The notes beneath the pieces are model-generated. The model did no database searches. It saw only the letters and a program-made list of their open reading frames with translations, and was not told the origin of the DNA. From NCBI RefSeq assembly GCF_900240845.1, contig NZ_OERU01000004.1:1-64000 (forward strand): DNA of 64,000 nucleotides, in the 5' to 3' direction. Source of the DNA: Peptostreptococcus faecalis (GTDB lineage: Bacteria; Bacillota; Clostridia; Peptostreptococcales; Peptostreptococcaceae). Below are positions 8,863 through 18,696 of the stretch, one piece after another. Positions within the stretch are counted from its first letter, which is position 1; every line of letters begins with the position of its first letter. A program made the position numbers and the translations under genes.

Positions 8863-9265
8863 TGGTTTCTTAAGATTATAAATAATATCATTTTCTAATT
8901 AAATATTCTATTAGAAAATAGTTTAATTTAAGATACAAAAAATACTTGATTAATAATTGAGTATATCATAACGGCTTCCTACCAACTATCGTTTTTGATT
9001 GTGATGTAATTTTATATAGTAATAAACTCACGACAAAAAATTGAACAAATAATTTTTAACACAAGAGTATAGTAGCTACAGTGTTCTACTCTTTTTTGCA
9101 TATTACATATATTAATTAAAAATATAACAAATAAATCAAAGACAGCTTATTAAGATAGGCTGTCTTTTATATTTATATTTTAAATTAGAGATATATTTAA
9201 TTTTAATATCCGCTATATATAAACAAAATTACCTAAATTAATAAAATATGAATATTTATACATAC
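8863..9265. other. Intergenic region with two hairpins, no gene seen
   Basis: Two terminator-like hairpins are present. One is AAGAGTA (9063-9069) with TACTCTT (9087-9093), followed by six T. The other is AAAGACAGC (9138-9146) with GCTGTCTTT (9159-9167), followed by TAT. Neither directly follows an annotated gene. They may be back-up terminators for the CWB2 transcript or the end of a small RNA; I could not find a promoter that would settle this. Confidence 0.45.
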
Positions 9266-9294
9266 TTGAATAAATTAATAAAATAGTATAAAAT
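9266..9294 (+). promoter_or_regulatory. Promoter of the V-ATPase operon
   Basis: TTGAAT (9266-9271) and TAAAAT (9289-9294) lie 17 bp apart, about 60 bp before the first gene. No other promoter-like sequence with correct spacing was seen nearer. Confidence 0.6.
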
Positions 9295-9357
9295 AATTAT
9301 TATACAAGTCTGAAAATTTAGAATAATAATTTATTTTTTTTGAAAGGAGGAACATAT

Positions 9358-9669
9358 ATGGCAAGAGAGGCTCTATTAAAGGTAGTCGACGCTGAAGAAA
9401 ATGCAGATACTATTATAAAAAATGCCAAGGAAAAAGCTAAAAACATACTGGGTTTAGCAGAAAAAAACTCAAAATATAATATGCAAGAAGCTTTGGCCAA
9501 AGCTAGAGAAGAGTGTGAATCCATAGAAAATAAAGCAAGAGAAGAGATTCAAGAGGAGCTGGACTTAATATTATCACAGAGTGAAGCCAAAGGTAAGTTG
9601 ATTTTAGAAACCTCTGATGACAAGTTTAATGAGGCGAAGAAAATATTTATAGAGAGGATAGTGAAGTAG
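9358..9669 (+). CDS. V/A-type ATP synthase subunit H (peripheral stalk, NtpF-like)
   Basis: 103 aa, almost entirely alpha-helical and heptad-like, rich in Glu, Lys and Ala (EENADTIIKNAKEKAKNIL...). This is typical of the peripheral stalk subunit that pairs with subunit E to hold the catalytic head against rotation. I start at ATG 9358, seven bases after AAGGAGG; the upstream in-frame TTG lies before that site. It is the first gene of a nine-gene operon and ends one base before subunit I. Confidence 0.88.
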   Translation: MAREALLKVVDAEENADTIIKNAKEKAKNILGLAEKNSKYNMQEALAKAREECESIENKAREEIQEELDLILSQSEAKGKLILETSDDKFNEAKKIFIERIVK

Positions 9670-9670
9670 T

Positions 9671-11647
9671 ATGGCTATAGTAAAAATGAAAAAATTTCAC
9701 CTCTTGGTATTAGACTCTAATCGCGAAAAACTTTTGAGAGAGTTACAATTATTTAGAAATGTGCAATTTGATGATGTTAGAAGTATAGAAAACTTTGAAG
9801 ACGAAAGTATGGCTCGTTTTAAAAGACCAGATATAGATGATAAAGTGGCTGAAATTGAAGATAAGATAAGTCAATGCAGCAGTATTATAGATTTGGTAAG
9901 CAAGTATACTCCGACTGTTTCGACATTTAGAGGATTGATAGATGGATTGCCAAACTATACTTTTGAACAGATGGAGGAAGAAGTCGGAAAGTTTGACTTT
10001 GAAAAAGAGTATAATGATATAAAAGCTCTTGGAGATGAACTTTCAAAGATAGAATCTTCTATTTCTAAAAAAAGGTCGCTTATGGATGAGTTAAAACCTA
10101 TTTCACAATTAGATGTGAGTTTTGATGAAATGTCTAATTTAAGCAGATTTGTATCTTTTGTAGGAACAATACCAAACAAAGTGTATTCTAAGTTTTCTGA
10201 GGATATATCTAAAGTAGAAGGAGTGTATTTAGAGAGATTAGGAATTTTTAAAGACGACATCTACGTTTTTATGATATATGACAAAAGAGTTGAGCAGGAT
10301 TTAAATGAGGTATTACGAGATAGCAATTTAAATAAAATAAAATTGGAAGGAGATTTATTACCTAAAGATAAGATAGAACTCCTTAAGGAAGAAATAGGGA
10401 CTTTAGATAGCAGGAAGAGAGAAATAATAAATGTGCTATCAGAAAAAAATGAGTCTCTTGATTATTTTAAGTTAAAGTATGAGTACTTAGGTAACTTGAG
10501 AGTTAGAGAACTAGCAAAAAAAGAATTTATGGTGACTTCTAGTGTATGTGTAATCAGCGGATACTGTCCAGATTTCGATGTAGATAGGCTAGAAAAAACT
10601 GTAAGCAATATTAGTGGTAGCGAGTTTGTAATGGAATTTGAAGATGTAGATAAAGACAGTGAAGATGTTCCTATTATGTTAAAAAATAACAAACTGGTAA
10701 AAGCATTTGAAAATGTAACTTCTACATATGCTCTTCCAAAGTATAATGAGATTGATCCAACCCCTTTATATGCGCCGATATATGCATTGTTTTTTGGTAT
10801 GATGTCAGCGGATTTTGGCTATGGTGTGATTTTGTTATTAGTTACAACTCTAGGTTTAAGAATATGTAATTTTACCCCTAGTATGAGGCAGAATGTGAAA
10901 TTTTTCCAATTAATAGGTGTATCCACAATGTTGTGGGGATTTTTATACGGTTCATACTTCGGAAAGAGTATACCGGGTGTATGGCAGTTATTTGATATGA
11001 GTACGCAGTTTATGAATATATTGATAATGTCAATTGCAATGGGTGGTATACATTTGTTTTATGGCTTGGGAATAAAAGCATATATGCTTGCTAGAGATGG
11101 AAGATATGCAGATATGTTTTTTGATGTAATTGCATGGTATATCAGTTTAATCAGTATAATATCATTATTACTTAGCTTGGCGAATGTATTGCCATCAAGT
11201 TTTAAGGCAGTATCTACATACGGTATGTATGCTGGTCTTTTACTACTTTTAATTGGTGGTGGAAGAGGCAGCGAAGGCGGTATTTTCAAAAAGTTTGCAG
11301 CAGGTATGTACAACATATATGGAATTTCCGGATATGTAGGAGATTTTGTTTCATATTCACGTTTGATGGCACTTGGTATGGCAGGAGGATATATTTCTTT
11401 TTCTGTAAACATGATAGCAGGAATGCTTTGGGGTAGTGGAATAATAGGAATTATTGGAGCTATAATAGTGCTAGTTATATTCCATTTATTCAATTTATTC
11501 TTATCATGTCTAGGTGCATATGTGCATTCATTAAGATTAATATATGTTGAATTTTTTGGAAAGTTCTACGAAGGTGGAGGAAAAGGATTTAAGGTATTTA
11601 GAAATAAGGCGAAATTTATAAATTTGGATAGAGAGTTTGAAGATTAG
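9671..11647 (+). CDS. ntpI: V/A-type ATP synthase subunit I (membrane stator, ion half-channels)
   Basis: 658 aa in two halves. A cytoplasmic coiled-coil domain (residues about 1-340) anchors the peripheral stalks. A C-terminal membrane domain has seven to eight helices (from ALFFGMMSADFGYGV onward), including FVSYSRLMALGMAGGY and the conserved GAYVHSLRLIYVEFFGKFYEGGG. The membrane half supplies the arginine-containing stator face and the ion half-channels next to the c-ring; ERTIFY-like residues are seen as SLRLIYVEFFGKF. Translation is nearly coupled to subunit H (one-base gap). Confidence 0.95.
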   Translation: MAIVKMKKFHLLVLDSNREKLLRELQLFRNVQFDDVRSIENFEDESMARFKRPDIDDKVAEIEDKISQCSSIIDLVSKYTPTVSTFRGLIDGLPNYTFEQMEEEVGKFDFEKEYNDIKALGDELSKIESSISKKRSLMDELKPISQLDVSFDEMSNLSRFVSFVGTIPNKVYSKFSEDISKVEGVYLERLGIFKDDIYVFMIYDKRVEQDLNEVLRDSNLNKIKLEGDLLPKDKIELLKEEIGTLDSRKREIINVLSEKNESLDYFKLKYEYLGNLRVRELAKKEFMVTSSVCVISGYCPDFDVDRLEKTVSNISGSEFVMEFEDVDKDSEDVPIMLKNNKLVKAFENVTSTYALPKYNEIDPTPLYAPIYALFFGMMSADFGYGVILLLVTTLGLRICNFTPSMRQNVKFFQLIGVSTMLWGFLYGSYFGKSIPGVWQLFDMSTQFMNILIMSIAMGGIHLFYGLGIKAYMLARDGRYADMFFDVIAWYISLISIISLLLSLANVLPSSFKAVSTYGMYAGLLLLLIGGGRGSEGGIFKKFAAGMYNIYGISGYVGDFVSYSRLMALGMAGGYISFSVNMIAGMLWGSGIIGIIGAIIVLVIFHLFNLFLSCLGAYVHSLRLIYVEFFGKFYEGGGKGFKVFRNKAKFINLDREFED

Positions 11648-11705
11648 CTATTGGATATATTTATTTTAATAATTTGAATAGAAAAGATAAAAAGGAGGGT
11701 TATTT

Positions 11706-12191
11706 ATGAATTTTTCAACATGGCTTGTAGAAAGTAGTGGAATAGTATTTGCATCAATTGGAGTAATTTTGGCAATGTTGGCAGCTTTGGGATCTGCAAA
11801 AGGGTTATCTATAGTAGGTCAGGCAGCAACAGGACTTGTTCCAGAAGAACCTCAAAAATTTGGTAAGACATTGATATTACAACTTTTACCTGGTACTCAG
11901 GGATTATATGGATTTGTAATTGGGCTTTTAATATTACTTCAATTATCTTCTGATATGACACTTGCTCAAGGTCTATATCTTGCAGCAGTAGGAATGCCAG
12001 TAGGAATTGTAGGTTGGAGTTCAGCTGTATCTCAAGGTAAGGTTGCAGCAGGAGGTATAGGAATACTTGCAAAGAATGAATCACAGACTACAAAGGGTAT
12101 AATATATGCCGTAATGGTTGAAACATATGCAATATTGGCGTTTGTTATATCACTTCTTCTATTTTTTAATTTTGGAACAATGTTTGCGTAG
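11706..12191 (+). CDS. ntpK: V/A-type ATP synthase subunit K (rotor c-ring, sodium type)
   Basis: 161 aa with four membrane helices, arranged as two fused hairpins as in V-type rings. All residues that coordinate sodium in Enterococcus hirae NtpK are present at identical numbers: Leu61, Thr64 and Gln65 in LLPGTQG, Gln110 in SQGKVAAGG, and the ion-binding Glu139 in MVETYAI. This strongly suggests sodium coupling. Only the second hairpin carries the carboxylate, so the ring has one ion site per four helices, as in ATP-driven pumps. A strong AAGGAGGG site lies before the ATG, suiting the high copy number of this subunit. Confidence 0.97.
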   Translation: MNFSTWLVESSGIVFASIGVILAMLAALGSAKGLSIVGQAATGLVPEEPQKFGKTLILQLLPGTQGLYGFVIGLLILLQLSSDMTLAQGLYLAAVGMPVGIVGWSSAVSQGKVAAGGIGILAKNESQTTKGIIYAVMVETYAILAFVISLLLFFNFGTMFA

Positions 12192-12227
12192 AAAGAAAAA
12201 TATGATAATACGTTAGGAAGTGATTAT

Positions 12228-12773
12228 ATGACAGATATAAATAATCTTACCGATAAAATTATAGAAGAAGCAAAGTTTTTAGCGGATGAGATTATATCGG
12301 ATGCAAAGCAAAAAGCTGAAAAAATAGAGTCGGATTCAAATAAAAATATTCAGTCAAAATATGATTCTATTATAGAAAAAGGTAAGGAAGAGGCGCAGTA
12401 TTTAAAAGAGCGTTTAAAATCAAATGCTTTGTTAAAAGCTAGAGACAATGAACTAGATAAAAAGCAACAAGTAATAGATAGGCTATATTCTTCTACACTT
12501 GAAGATCTGAAAAATATGGATATCGATACGTATATTGAATATATCAGAAAAAATGCTACTTTATCAGATAAGTCTACGCTGATAGTAGAAAAAGATAAGC
12601 TGAATATAGTCAGAGAGAAGTTTCCAGGAGCGAATATTTCTTTAGAGAGGTATGCGGACTCTGGGTTTATAGAAATAGTAGATGGTATAGAAATAAACGG
12701 GACTTTTAGTGCACAGTTGGATTATATAAAAGACGAGGTCAGAGGAGAGTTGGCAAAGGTCCTATTTACGTAG
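12228..12773 (+). CDS. ntpE: V/A-type ATP synthase subunit E (peripheral stalk)
   Basis: 181 aa. The N-terminal 100 residues are a long charged helix (KIIEEAKFLADEIISDAKQKAEKIE) that pairs with subunit H. The C-terminal globular domain, with a GFIEIVDG motif, docks on the A/B head. The order K-E-C matches the classical bacterial V-ATPase operon. Confidence 0.93.
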   Translation: MTDINNLTDKIIEEAKFLADEIISDAKQKAEKIESDSNKNIQSKYDSIIEKGKEEAQYLKERLKSNALLKARDNELDKKQQVIDRLYSSTLEDLKNMDIDTYIEYIRKNATLSDKSTLIVEKDKLNIVREKFPGANISLERYADSGFIEIVDGIEINGTFSAQLDYIKDEVRGELAKVLFT

Positions 12774-12789
12774 ATAAGGGGGGTAGTTT

Positions 12790-13785
12790 ATGGATAGACT
12801 AGATTACGCCCAGGGTGTGGTACTGGCAAGAGTTTATGAAAAAAGACTTCTTGACAGGAGCAAATTGGACAGAATGATTGATTCAAAAAATGTGGATGAA
12901 GCATTCAAAATACTTTTAGATTCTGAATACATTAAAAGTTCTGAAGGTGTGGAAAGTGTTAAAGATTATGAGCTTCTTTTGAAGAATGAGACTGCCAGGT
13001 TTTTTAAATTAGGACATGAGATGTTGATAGATCAAAGGGTTCTTGAGATTTTATCATTGAAATATGATTATCATAATTTAAAGGCTATAGTCAAAGGAAA
13101 GGTATCTGAGGAAGATACGAGTAACTTGTTTATATATACAAGTGAAAATGATCCTAAGAAAATAAAACTACAGTATGAAAGTGGAAGTTTTATAGATATA
13201 AAAGAGGAGTTTTTAGAAGCACTAAAAAATGCCGAAAAAAAGTATGTTGAAACACAGGATCCACAGGTTATTGATATAGAAATGGATGTGGCATATTATA
13301 AACATTTTAAAAAGATCTCAGATCTATTAGAAGTTGATTTATTTGATGAGTACGTGAGTGCAAGTATAGATTTTTTCAACGTGACATCAATGTTGAGATC
13401 CATAAAAATGGGAAAAAATATTAATTTCTTAAACGATATATTGGTGGAAGGTGGAAATATTTCCATTGCTAAACTAATTTCTATCAGTAGAGAGGATTTT
13501 GAAAAAATAGCTGCATCTTTGAAATCAGAAAAAATAGGAAGTTCACTTCTTGAATGTGTAGATGAGTATAACAAGACAGGTAGTTTTTCCATAATAGATT
13601 CTGTTAAAGATACTTATTTAAGCAATTTAAATTCTGATTCAAAATTCATTTCATTTGGTCCTGAACCTATATTTGCTTATCTTGCGGCTAAAGAAAAGGA
13701 GATTTCGCTAGTAAGGCTAATCCTTGTTGGTAAGTTAAATAACATTCCATCTAGCAAGATTAGAGAAAGGATGGGTGATATTTGA
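12790..13785 (+). CDS. ntpC: V/A-type ATP synthase subunit C (d-type collar)
   Basis: 331 aa, mostly helical, with the [13 protein letters not shown] motif typical of the AC39/subunit C family. This protein forms the funnel that links the central stalk to the c-ring. The start follows AAGGGGGGT. Its stop TGA (13783-13785) overlaps the next ATG by one base. Confidence 0.94.
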   Translation: MDRLDYAQGVVLARVYEKRLLDRSKLDRMIDSKNVDEAFKILLDSEYIKSSEGVESVKDYELLLKNETARFFKLGHEMLIDQRVLEILSLKYDYHNLKAIVKGKVSEEDTSNLFIYTSENDPKKIKLQYESGSFIDIKEEFLEALKNAEKKYVETQDPQVIDIEMDVAYYKHFKKISDLLEVDLFDEYVSASIDFFNVTSMLRSIKMGKNINFLNDILVEGGNISIAKLISISREDFEKIAASLKSEKIGSSLLECVDEYNKTGSFSIIDSVKDTYLSNLNSDSKFISFGPEPIFAYLAAKEKEISLVRLILVGKLNNIPSSKIRERMGDI

Positions 13786-14108
13786 TGTATAAGATAGGAG
13801 TAGTAGGAGATAAAGACTCTATATTGGCATTTAAGTCTATAGGTATTGACGTTTTTGATGTAGCTGAGGCTAGAGATGCAAGAGTTGTAATAGATGATTT
13901 AGCAGGAGAAAATTATGGTTTGATTTTTGTTACAGAACAAGTGGCAAAATATATTCCAGAGACGATAGAAAGATATAAAAAAATGTTGGTTCCAAGCATT
14001 ATATTGATTCCATCTAATCAGGGAACATTAGGAATAGGGATGGATAGCATTAATAAAAATGTAGAAAAGGCAGTAGGAAGTAATATACTCGCCGATTCAA
14101 ATGAGTAA
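13785..14108 (+). CDS. ntpG: V/A-type ATP synthase subunit F (central stalk, NtpG)
   Basis: 107 aa with the CheY-like fold typical of subunit [19 protein letters not shown] at the start and [13 protein letters not shown] in the middle. It binds subunit D in the central rotor. I place the start at ATG 13785, which overlaps the subunit C stop, rather than at the adjoining TTG 13782. Confidence 0.93.
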   Translation: MYKIGVVGDKDSILAFKSIGIDVFDVAEARDARVVIDDLAGENYGLIFVTEQVAKYIPETIERYKKMLVPSIILIPSNQGTLGIGMDSINKNVEKAVGSNILADSNE

Positions 14109-14122
14109 GGAGGAGAGGCTTA

Positions 14123-15898
14123 GTGAAGGTAGGAAAAATAGTCAAAGTATCGGGTCCTCTTGTTGTAGCTGAAGGAATGGAAGACGCCAATATATATGAT
14201 GTGGTAAAAGTATCAGAAGCGGGTTTGATAGGTGAAATAATAGAGATGCGTGATGATAAGGCATCAATACAGGTATATGAAGAAACCGCTGGAATTGGCA
14301 CTGGAGAGCCAGTAAAAACCTTGAGCGAACCATTGAGTGTGGAATTGGGTCCAGGGTTGATAGAGAATATGTTTGATGGTATACAGAGACCTCTTGAGAA
14401 GGTTAGATCTATTGCAGGAGACTTTTTGACAAAAGGTATTGAAGTAGATTCATTGGATAAAGAGAAGAAATGGTATTTTCATCCGACTGCAAAGGTAGGA
14501 GATATCCTACAAGAGGGAGATATTCTTGGATATGTTCAGGAAACTAAAGTTGTAAAGCATATGGTTATGCTTCCAATTGGAAAAAGCGGTGAGTTGGTGA
14601 GCATAGAAGAGGGAGAATATACCATTATTGAAGATATAGCCACAATAAAGACATCTACAGGAGATTTACAAGGTGTTCAGATGATGCATAAGTGGCCAGT
14701 CAGAAGAGGAAGAAGGATAAAAAAGAAAATTTCTCCAAAAGTTCCTTTGATTACAGGTCAGAGGGTAATTGATACATTTTTCCCTGTTACAAAGGGGGGA
14801 ACAGCGTGTGTTCCGGGGCCTTTTGGATCTGGAAAAACAGTAGTTCAGCACCAGTTGGCAAAATGGGCAGATGCACAGATTGTAGTGTATGTAGGATGTG
14901 GAGAACGTGGTAATGAGATGACGGATGTTTTAAATGAGTTTCCTGAGTTGATTGACCCGCATACAGGCGAGACTTTGATGAAAAGAACTGTTTTGATTGC
15001 AAATACATCTAATATGCCGGTTGCTGCTAGAGAGGCAAGCATATATACTGGAATAACGATTGCAGAGTATTTTAGAGATATGGGTTATTCTGTTGCTGTA
15101 ATGGCAGACTCTACTTCAAGATGGGCAGAGGCTCTTAGAGAAATGTCAGGTCGTCTAGAGGAGATGCCTGGTGATGAAGGGTATCCAGCCTATTTGGCAT
15201 CTAGAGCTGCGGAGTTTTATGAAAGAGCAGGTAAAGTGAAATGCTTATCTAGTGAAGACAGAGAAGGTGCTCTTACAATTATAGGGGCAGTGTCTCCTCC
15301 AGGTGGAGATATATCTGAGCCGGTTTCTCAGGCAACTCTTAGAATAGTAAAGGTATTCTGGGGATTAAATGCAAGCTTGGCATATAGAAGACACTTCCCA
15401 GCTATATCATGGCTAGATTCGTATTCTCTGTATCAAGATGATGTGGATGAATGGATGGGCGATAATGTATCCGAAAGATTCCCTAGAAATAGAGCAGATG
15501 CAATGGCTTTATTACAAGAAGAATCTACTTTAGAAGAGATAGTTAGACTAGTCGGAAGAGATTCGCTTTCGGAGAGAGATCAGCTAAAATTGGAAGCTGC
15601 AAAGTCAATAAGAGAAGACTACCTACAACAAAATGCATTCCAAGAGGTAGATACATTCACATCTCTTGAAAAACAGGACAAGATGTTGGATATAGTGATG
15701 AAGTTCTACAGAGAATCATCAAGAGCATTGGATAATAACGTATATCTAAGTGAAATTGTTGGATTAGATGTTAGAGAGTCTATAGCTAGAGCAAAGTATA
15801 TCGAAGAAGCAGATATAGATAAGTTAGATGCAATTTCTGATGAGATTACTTCTGCAATAGACGATTTGATTTCCAGGGGAGGTGGACTAGATGATTAA
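14123..15898 (+). CDS. ntpA: V/A-type ATP synthase catalytic subunit A
   Basis: 591 aa, the usual length. It has the Walker A motif GPFGSGKT (about residues 230-240), the CGERGNEM catalytic Glu region, the Walker B region [17 protein letters not shown], and the subunit A-specific 'bulge' insertion of about 90 residues before the P-loop. It hydrolyses or makes ATP in the A3B3 head. The start is GTG 14123, preceded by AAGGAGGAGAGG. Its end overlaps the start of subunit B by 8 bases. Confidence 0.98.
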   Translation: MKVGKIVKVSGPLVVAEGMEDANIYDVVKVSEAGLIGEIIEMRDDKASIQVYEETAGIGTGEPVKTLSEPLSVELGPGLIENMFDGIQRPLEKVRSIAGDFLTKGIEVDSLDKEKKWYFHPTAKVGDILQEGDILGYVQETKVVKHMVMLPIGKSGELVSIEEGEYTIIEDIATIKTSTGDLQGVQMMHKWPVRRGRRIKKKISPKVPLITGQRVIDTFFPVTKGGTACVPGPFGSGKTVVQHQLAKWADAQIVVYVGCGERGNEMTDVLNEFPELIDPHTGETLMKRTVLIANTSNMPVAAREASIYTGITIAEYFRDMGYSVAVMADSTSRWAEALREMSGRLEEMPGDEGYPAYLASRAAEFYERAGKVKCLSSEDREGALTIIGAVSPPGGDISEPVSQATLRIVKVFWGLNASLAYRRHFPAISWLDSYSLYQDDVDEWMGDNVSERFPRNRADAMALLQEESTLEEIVRLVGRDSLSERDQLKLEAAKSIREDYLQQNAFQEVDTFTSLEKQDKMLDIVMKFYRESSRALDNNVYLSEIVGLDVRESIARAKYIEEADIDKLDAISDEITSAIDDLISRGGGLDD

Positions 15899-17267
15899 GG
15901 AATATAAAACTATTAGAGAGATAGTAGGTCCACTTTTGATGGTAGATGGTGTTGATAATGTGAAATACGAAGAACTAGTAGAAATACAGATGCAAAGTGG
16001 AGAAGTTCGTAGAGGTAGAGTGCTGGAAATAGATGGCGATAAGGCTTTAGTACAGCTATTTGAAGGTTCTGCTGGAATAAACTTACGAGATTCAAAGGTA
16101 CGATTTTTAACAAAGCCACTTACTCTTGGCGTTTCAGAAGATATGATAGGTAGAGTATTTGATGGAATGGGAAGTCCAAAAGATGATGGACCAGAGCTAA
16201 TTCCAGATGATAAATTAGATATAAATGGTGTTGCAATCAATCCAGTAGCGAGAGATTATCCATCTGAATTTATACAGACTGGAGTATCTGCCATAGATGG
16301 GTTAAATACTCTAGTTAGAGGTCAGAAACTACCGATATTCTCAGGATCAGGGCTTCCACACGCTAGTTTGGCAGCACAAATAGCAAGACAATCTAGAGTT
16401 CTTGGTAAAGATGAAAAGTTTGCGGTTGTGTTTGCAGCAATTGGTATAACTTTTGAGGAAGCACAGTTTTTTATAGATGACTTTAAAAAGACAGGGGCGA
16501 TAGATAGATCAGTTCTATTTATTAACTTGGCGGATGATCCAGCGATTGAACGTATATCTACACCACGTATGGCACTTACATGTGCTGAATACTTGGCGTT
16601 TGAAAAAGGTATGCATATTCTAGTTATCATGACAGATTTGACAAACTACTGTGAAGCGCTAAGAGAAGTATCTGCAGCTAGAAGAGAGGTTCCTGGAAGA
16701 AGAGGATATCCTGGATATTTATACACAGACCTTTCAACGCTGTATGAGAGAGCAGGAAGGATTAAAGGAAGAGAAGGATCAATTACTCAGGTACCGATTT
16801 TAACGATGCCAGAGGATGATAAGACGCACCCTATTCCGGATTTAACTGGATACATAACTGAGGGTCAAATAATTTTATCAAGAGAACTATATAAGAAAAA
16901 TATCATGCCTCCTATAGATGTATTGCCATCTCTTTCTAGATTGAAGGACAAGGGAATAGGAGCAGATAAAACTAGAGAAGACCATTCTGATACTATGAAC
17001 CAGTTGTTTGCAGCATATGCTACAGGTAAAGAAGCAAAAGAGTTGCAAATAATTCTAGGTGAATCAGCTCTATCTGAATCAGATAAAGCTTTTGCAAAAT
17101 TTGCAGATGCATTTGAAAAAGAGTATGTATCACAAGGGTATTCTGCAAATAGAACAATAGAAGAAACTCTAAATCTTGGGTGGAAATTATTGAGAATTTT
17201 ACCAAAATCAGAATTAAAGAGAATAAAAGATGTTTTCATCGACAAGTATTTGATAGAAGAAAGTTAG
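15891..17267 (+). CDS. ntpB: V/A-type ATP synthase subunit B (non-catalytic)
   Basis: 458 aa. Its ATPase fold lacks a Walker A (the position reads [14 protein letters not shown]), as is normal for the regulatory B subunit. Conserved regions include [20 protein letters not shown] and [20 protein letters not shown]. It alternates with subunit A in the head. The ATG 15891 lies inside the end of subunit A, so translation is coupled. Confidence 0.97.
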   Translation: MIKEYKTIREIVGPLLMVDGVDNVKYEELVEIQMQSGEVRRGRVLEIDGDKALVQLFEGSAGINLRDSKVRFLTKPLTLGVSEDMIGRVFDGMGSPKDDGPELIPDDKLDINGVAINPVARDYPSEFIQTGVSAIDGLNTLVRGQKLPIFSGSGLPHASLAAQIARQSRVLGKDEKFAVVFAAIGITFEEAQFFIDDFKKTGAIDRSVLFINLADDPAIERISTPRMALTCAEYLAFEKGMHILVIMTDLTNYCEALREVSAARREVPGRRGYPGYLYTDLSTLYERAGRIKGREGSITQVPILTMPEDDKTHPIPDLTGYITEGQIILSRELYKKNIMPPIDVLPSLSRLKDKGIGADKTREDHSDTMNQLFAAYATGKEAKELQIILGESALSESDKAFAKFADAFEKEYVSQGYSANRTIEETLNLGWKLLRILPKSELKRIKDVFIDKYLIEES

Positions 17268-17277
17268 GTGCTGAAAT

Positions 17278-17934
17278 ATGGCTAAACTAAACGTGAATCC
17301 TACTAGGATGGAGCTGACAAGGCTGAAAGCACGACTAGCGACTTCTGTTAGAGGTCATAAGCTATTAAAAGACAAGCAAGATGAGTTGATGAGAAGATTT
17401 ATAGCTATGATTAAAGAAAATAAAAAACTTAGAGAGCAAGTTGAATTGGAGATGACTGATTCACTTGAAGATTTTTTGATAGCTAGAGCGATGAATTCAG
17501 CTGAAATGCTAGAAGAGGCTTTATTAATTCCAAAAGAAAGTATACAACTAGATATACAGAAAAAGAATTTGATGAGTGTATATGTTCCTGTAATGGACTT
17601 TAAAAGAAGCAATGAAGGTGACGAGACATCTATCTTCCCTTATGGTTTTCATGGAACATCTTCAGAGTTGGATGATGCAGTTAGAAAGCTTTACAATGCT
17701 TTACCGGACTTGTTGAGGCTTGCAGAAGTAGAAAAAGCCTGTCAACTGATGGCTGATGAAATAGAAAAGACAAGAAGAAGAGTAAATGCATTAGAGTATA
17801 TGACTATTCCTCAGCTAGAAGAAACTATAGACTATATAAGGATGAAGTTAGAGGAAAATGATAGAAGTTCTATTGTAAGAATAATGAAGGTAAAAGAGAT
17901 CATTAATAAGAATCAAGAAAAAGAAGCATATTAA
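17278..17934 (+). CDS. ntpD: V/A-type ATP synthase subunit D (central rotor shaft)
   Basis: 218 aa, with the typical start [33 protein letters not shown] and C-terminal helix [18 protein letters not shown]. Its two long helices form the coiled-coil shaft that rotates inside A3B3. It is the last gene of the operon and is followed by a large hairpin. Confidence 0.96.
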   Translation: MAKLNVNPTRMELTRLKARLATSVRGHKLLKDKQDELMRRFIAMIKENKKLREQVELEMTDSLEDFLIARAMNSAEMLEEALLIPKESIQLDIQKKNLMSVYVPVMDFKRSNEGDETSIFPYGFHGTSSELDDAVRKLYNALPDLLRLAEVEKACQLMADEIEKTRRRVNALEYMTIPQLEETIDYIRMKLEENDRSSIVRIMKVKEIINKNQEKEAY

Positions 17935-17951
17935 TAAAATTAGAGAAGGAA

Positions 17952-18007
17952 GGCGTGTATCACTTTGCATGGCATTTAAACGTGTATGTAAAATGATACA
18001 CCCTTTT
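17952..18007 (+). terminator. Terminator of the V-ATPase operon
   Basis: GTGTATCACTTTGCAT (17954-17969) pairs with a near-perfect complement that ends at 18000 (14 of 16 positions), flanked by GGC/CCC and followed by TTTT. Confidence 0.7.
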
Positions 18008-18222
18008 AAATGTAAATATGCATCATAGAAAATTAATGAAAAAGATAATATAGTATTATAATTAACTCATGAATGATGTATAATATAAGTTGTGTTATCT
18101 CGAGAATCACATATTTTATTGACTGAAATTTTTATTTATAAAAATGGAAGTAGCAGTATCAAAGGTATTTGATATTTGTTGAATATGAAAACGATAAACT
18201 CAAAATTAATTATATGGAATTT
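18008..18222. other. Leader region of the small membrane protein gene, nothing certain
   Basis: A TATAAT at 18079-18084 may be a -10 box, but its -35 is poor. A TTGACT at 18119-18124 has no properly spaced -10. If the first is used, the leader before 18257 is about 165 nt. No known riboswitch was recognised. Confidence 0.3.
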
Positions 18223-18256
18223 AGGAGGTTAGGCTGCGCTAGCAGCTTTAAAAAAA
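18223..18256 (+). promoter_or_regulatory. Ribosome binding site separated from its start codon by a hairpin
   Basis: The only Shine-Dalgarno sequence, AGGAGGT (18223-18229), is 27 bases before the ATG at 18257. In between, AGGCTGC (18231-18237) pairs with GCAGCTT (18242-18248) around a GCTA loop. If the hairpin is looped out, the effective spacing becomes nine bases, which is normal. No in-frame ATG, GTG or TTG lies between the site and the ATG, and a TAG (18230-18232) closes the frame upstream. Confidence 0.55.
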
Positions 18257-18550
18257 ATGAAATATTTAGTAGAATTAAAAAAAAATACTTTAATTTTAGC
18301 ACTCTCTAGTCTATTGGGATGTGCGTATGCATATTATGGATTTGGAAAAACCATTGATAATTCGGGATTTAGATTGGCAGCAGCTTTTTCTATTTTCTTT
18401 ACAGCTATGTATATTGTCTTGATTTTTGTAGTTAAAAAGAAAGAACGTGATAAAATTAGGCAAGAAGATGCTAAAAATGAAATGATAGATGAAAAAGTAA
18501 GTGCAATCATGAATAAGAATAAAAAAAATAAGAAAAAGAGAAAAAGATAG
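18257..18550 (+). CDS. Small two-helix membrane protein, function unknown
   Basis: 97 aa. Two hydrophobic segments (about residues 10-28 and 38-60) are followed by a long charged tail that ends in a Lys/Arg/Asn-rich stretch (MNKNKKNKKKRKR), probably cytoplasmic. I do not recognise a named family. The gene stands alone between the V-ATPase operon and the peptide transporter. The reading frame is supported by its codon use and the structured ribosome binding site. Confidence 0.6.
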   Translation: MKYLVELKKNTLILALSSLLGCAYAYYGFGKTIDNSGFRLAAAFSIFFTAMYIVLIFVVKKKERDKIRQEDAKNEMIDEKVSAIMNKNKKNKKKRKR

Positions 18551-18597
18551 AATAAAAGAAATTATAAAAAAATTCTAAAAAACTCAATTAAAATAGC

Positions 18598-18624
18598 TTG
18601 ACTAAAACTTAATTAGAATATAAA
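18598..18624 (+). promoter_or_regulatory. Possible promoter of the POT transporter gene
   Basis: TTGACT (18598-18603) and TATAAA (18619-18624), with a short 15-bp spacer. Two overlapping TATAAT boxes also occur at 18659-18664 and 18664-18669, without a good -35. Which one is used is unclear. Confidence 0.35.
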
Positions 18625-18696
18625 CTTTACATTGTAGGTATTTTTATTTTACTTATTTTATAATATAATAAAAAATTTTATAGGAGGTATTTTATA

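Noticed and set aside
11059-11493. Long minus-strand ORF inside ntpI and similar ones inside rpoB, ntpB, carB and the ABC genes
   Set aside because: They are mirror frames of well-identified genes, lack ribosome binding sites and have no recognisable protein features.
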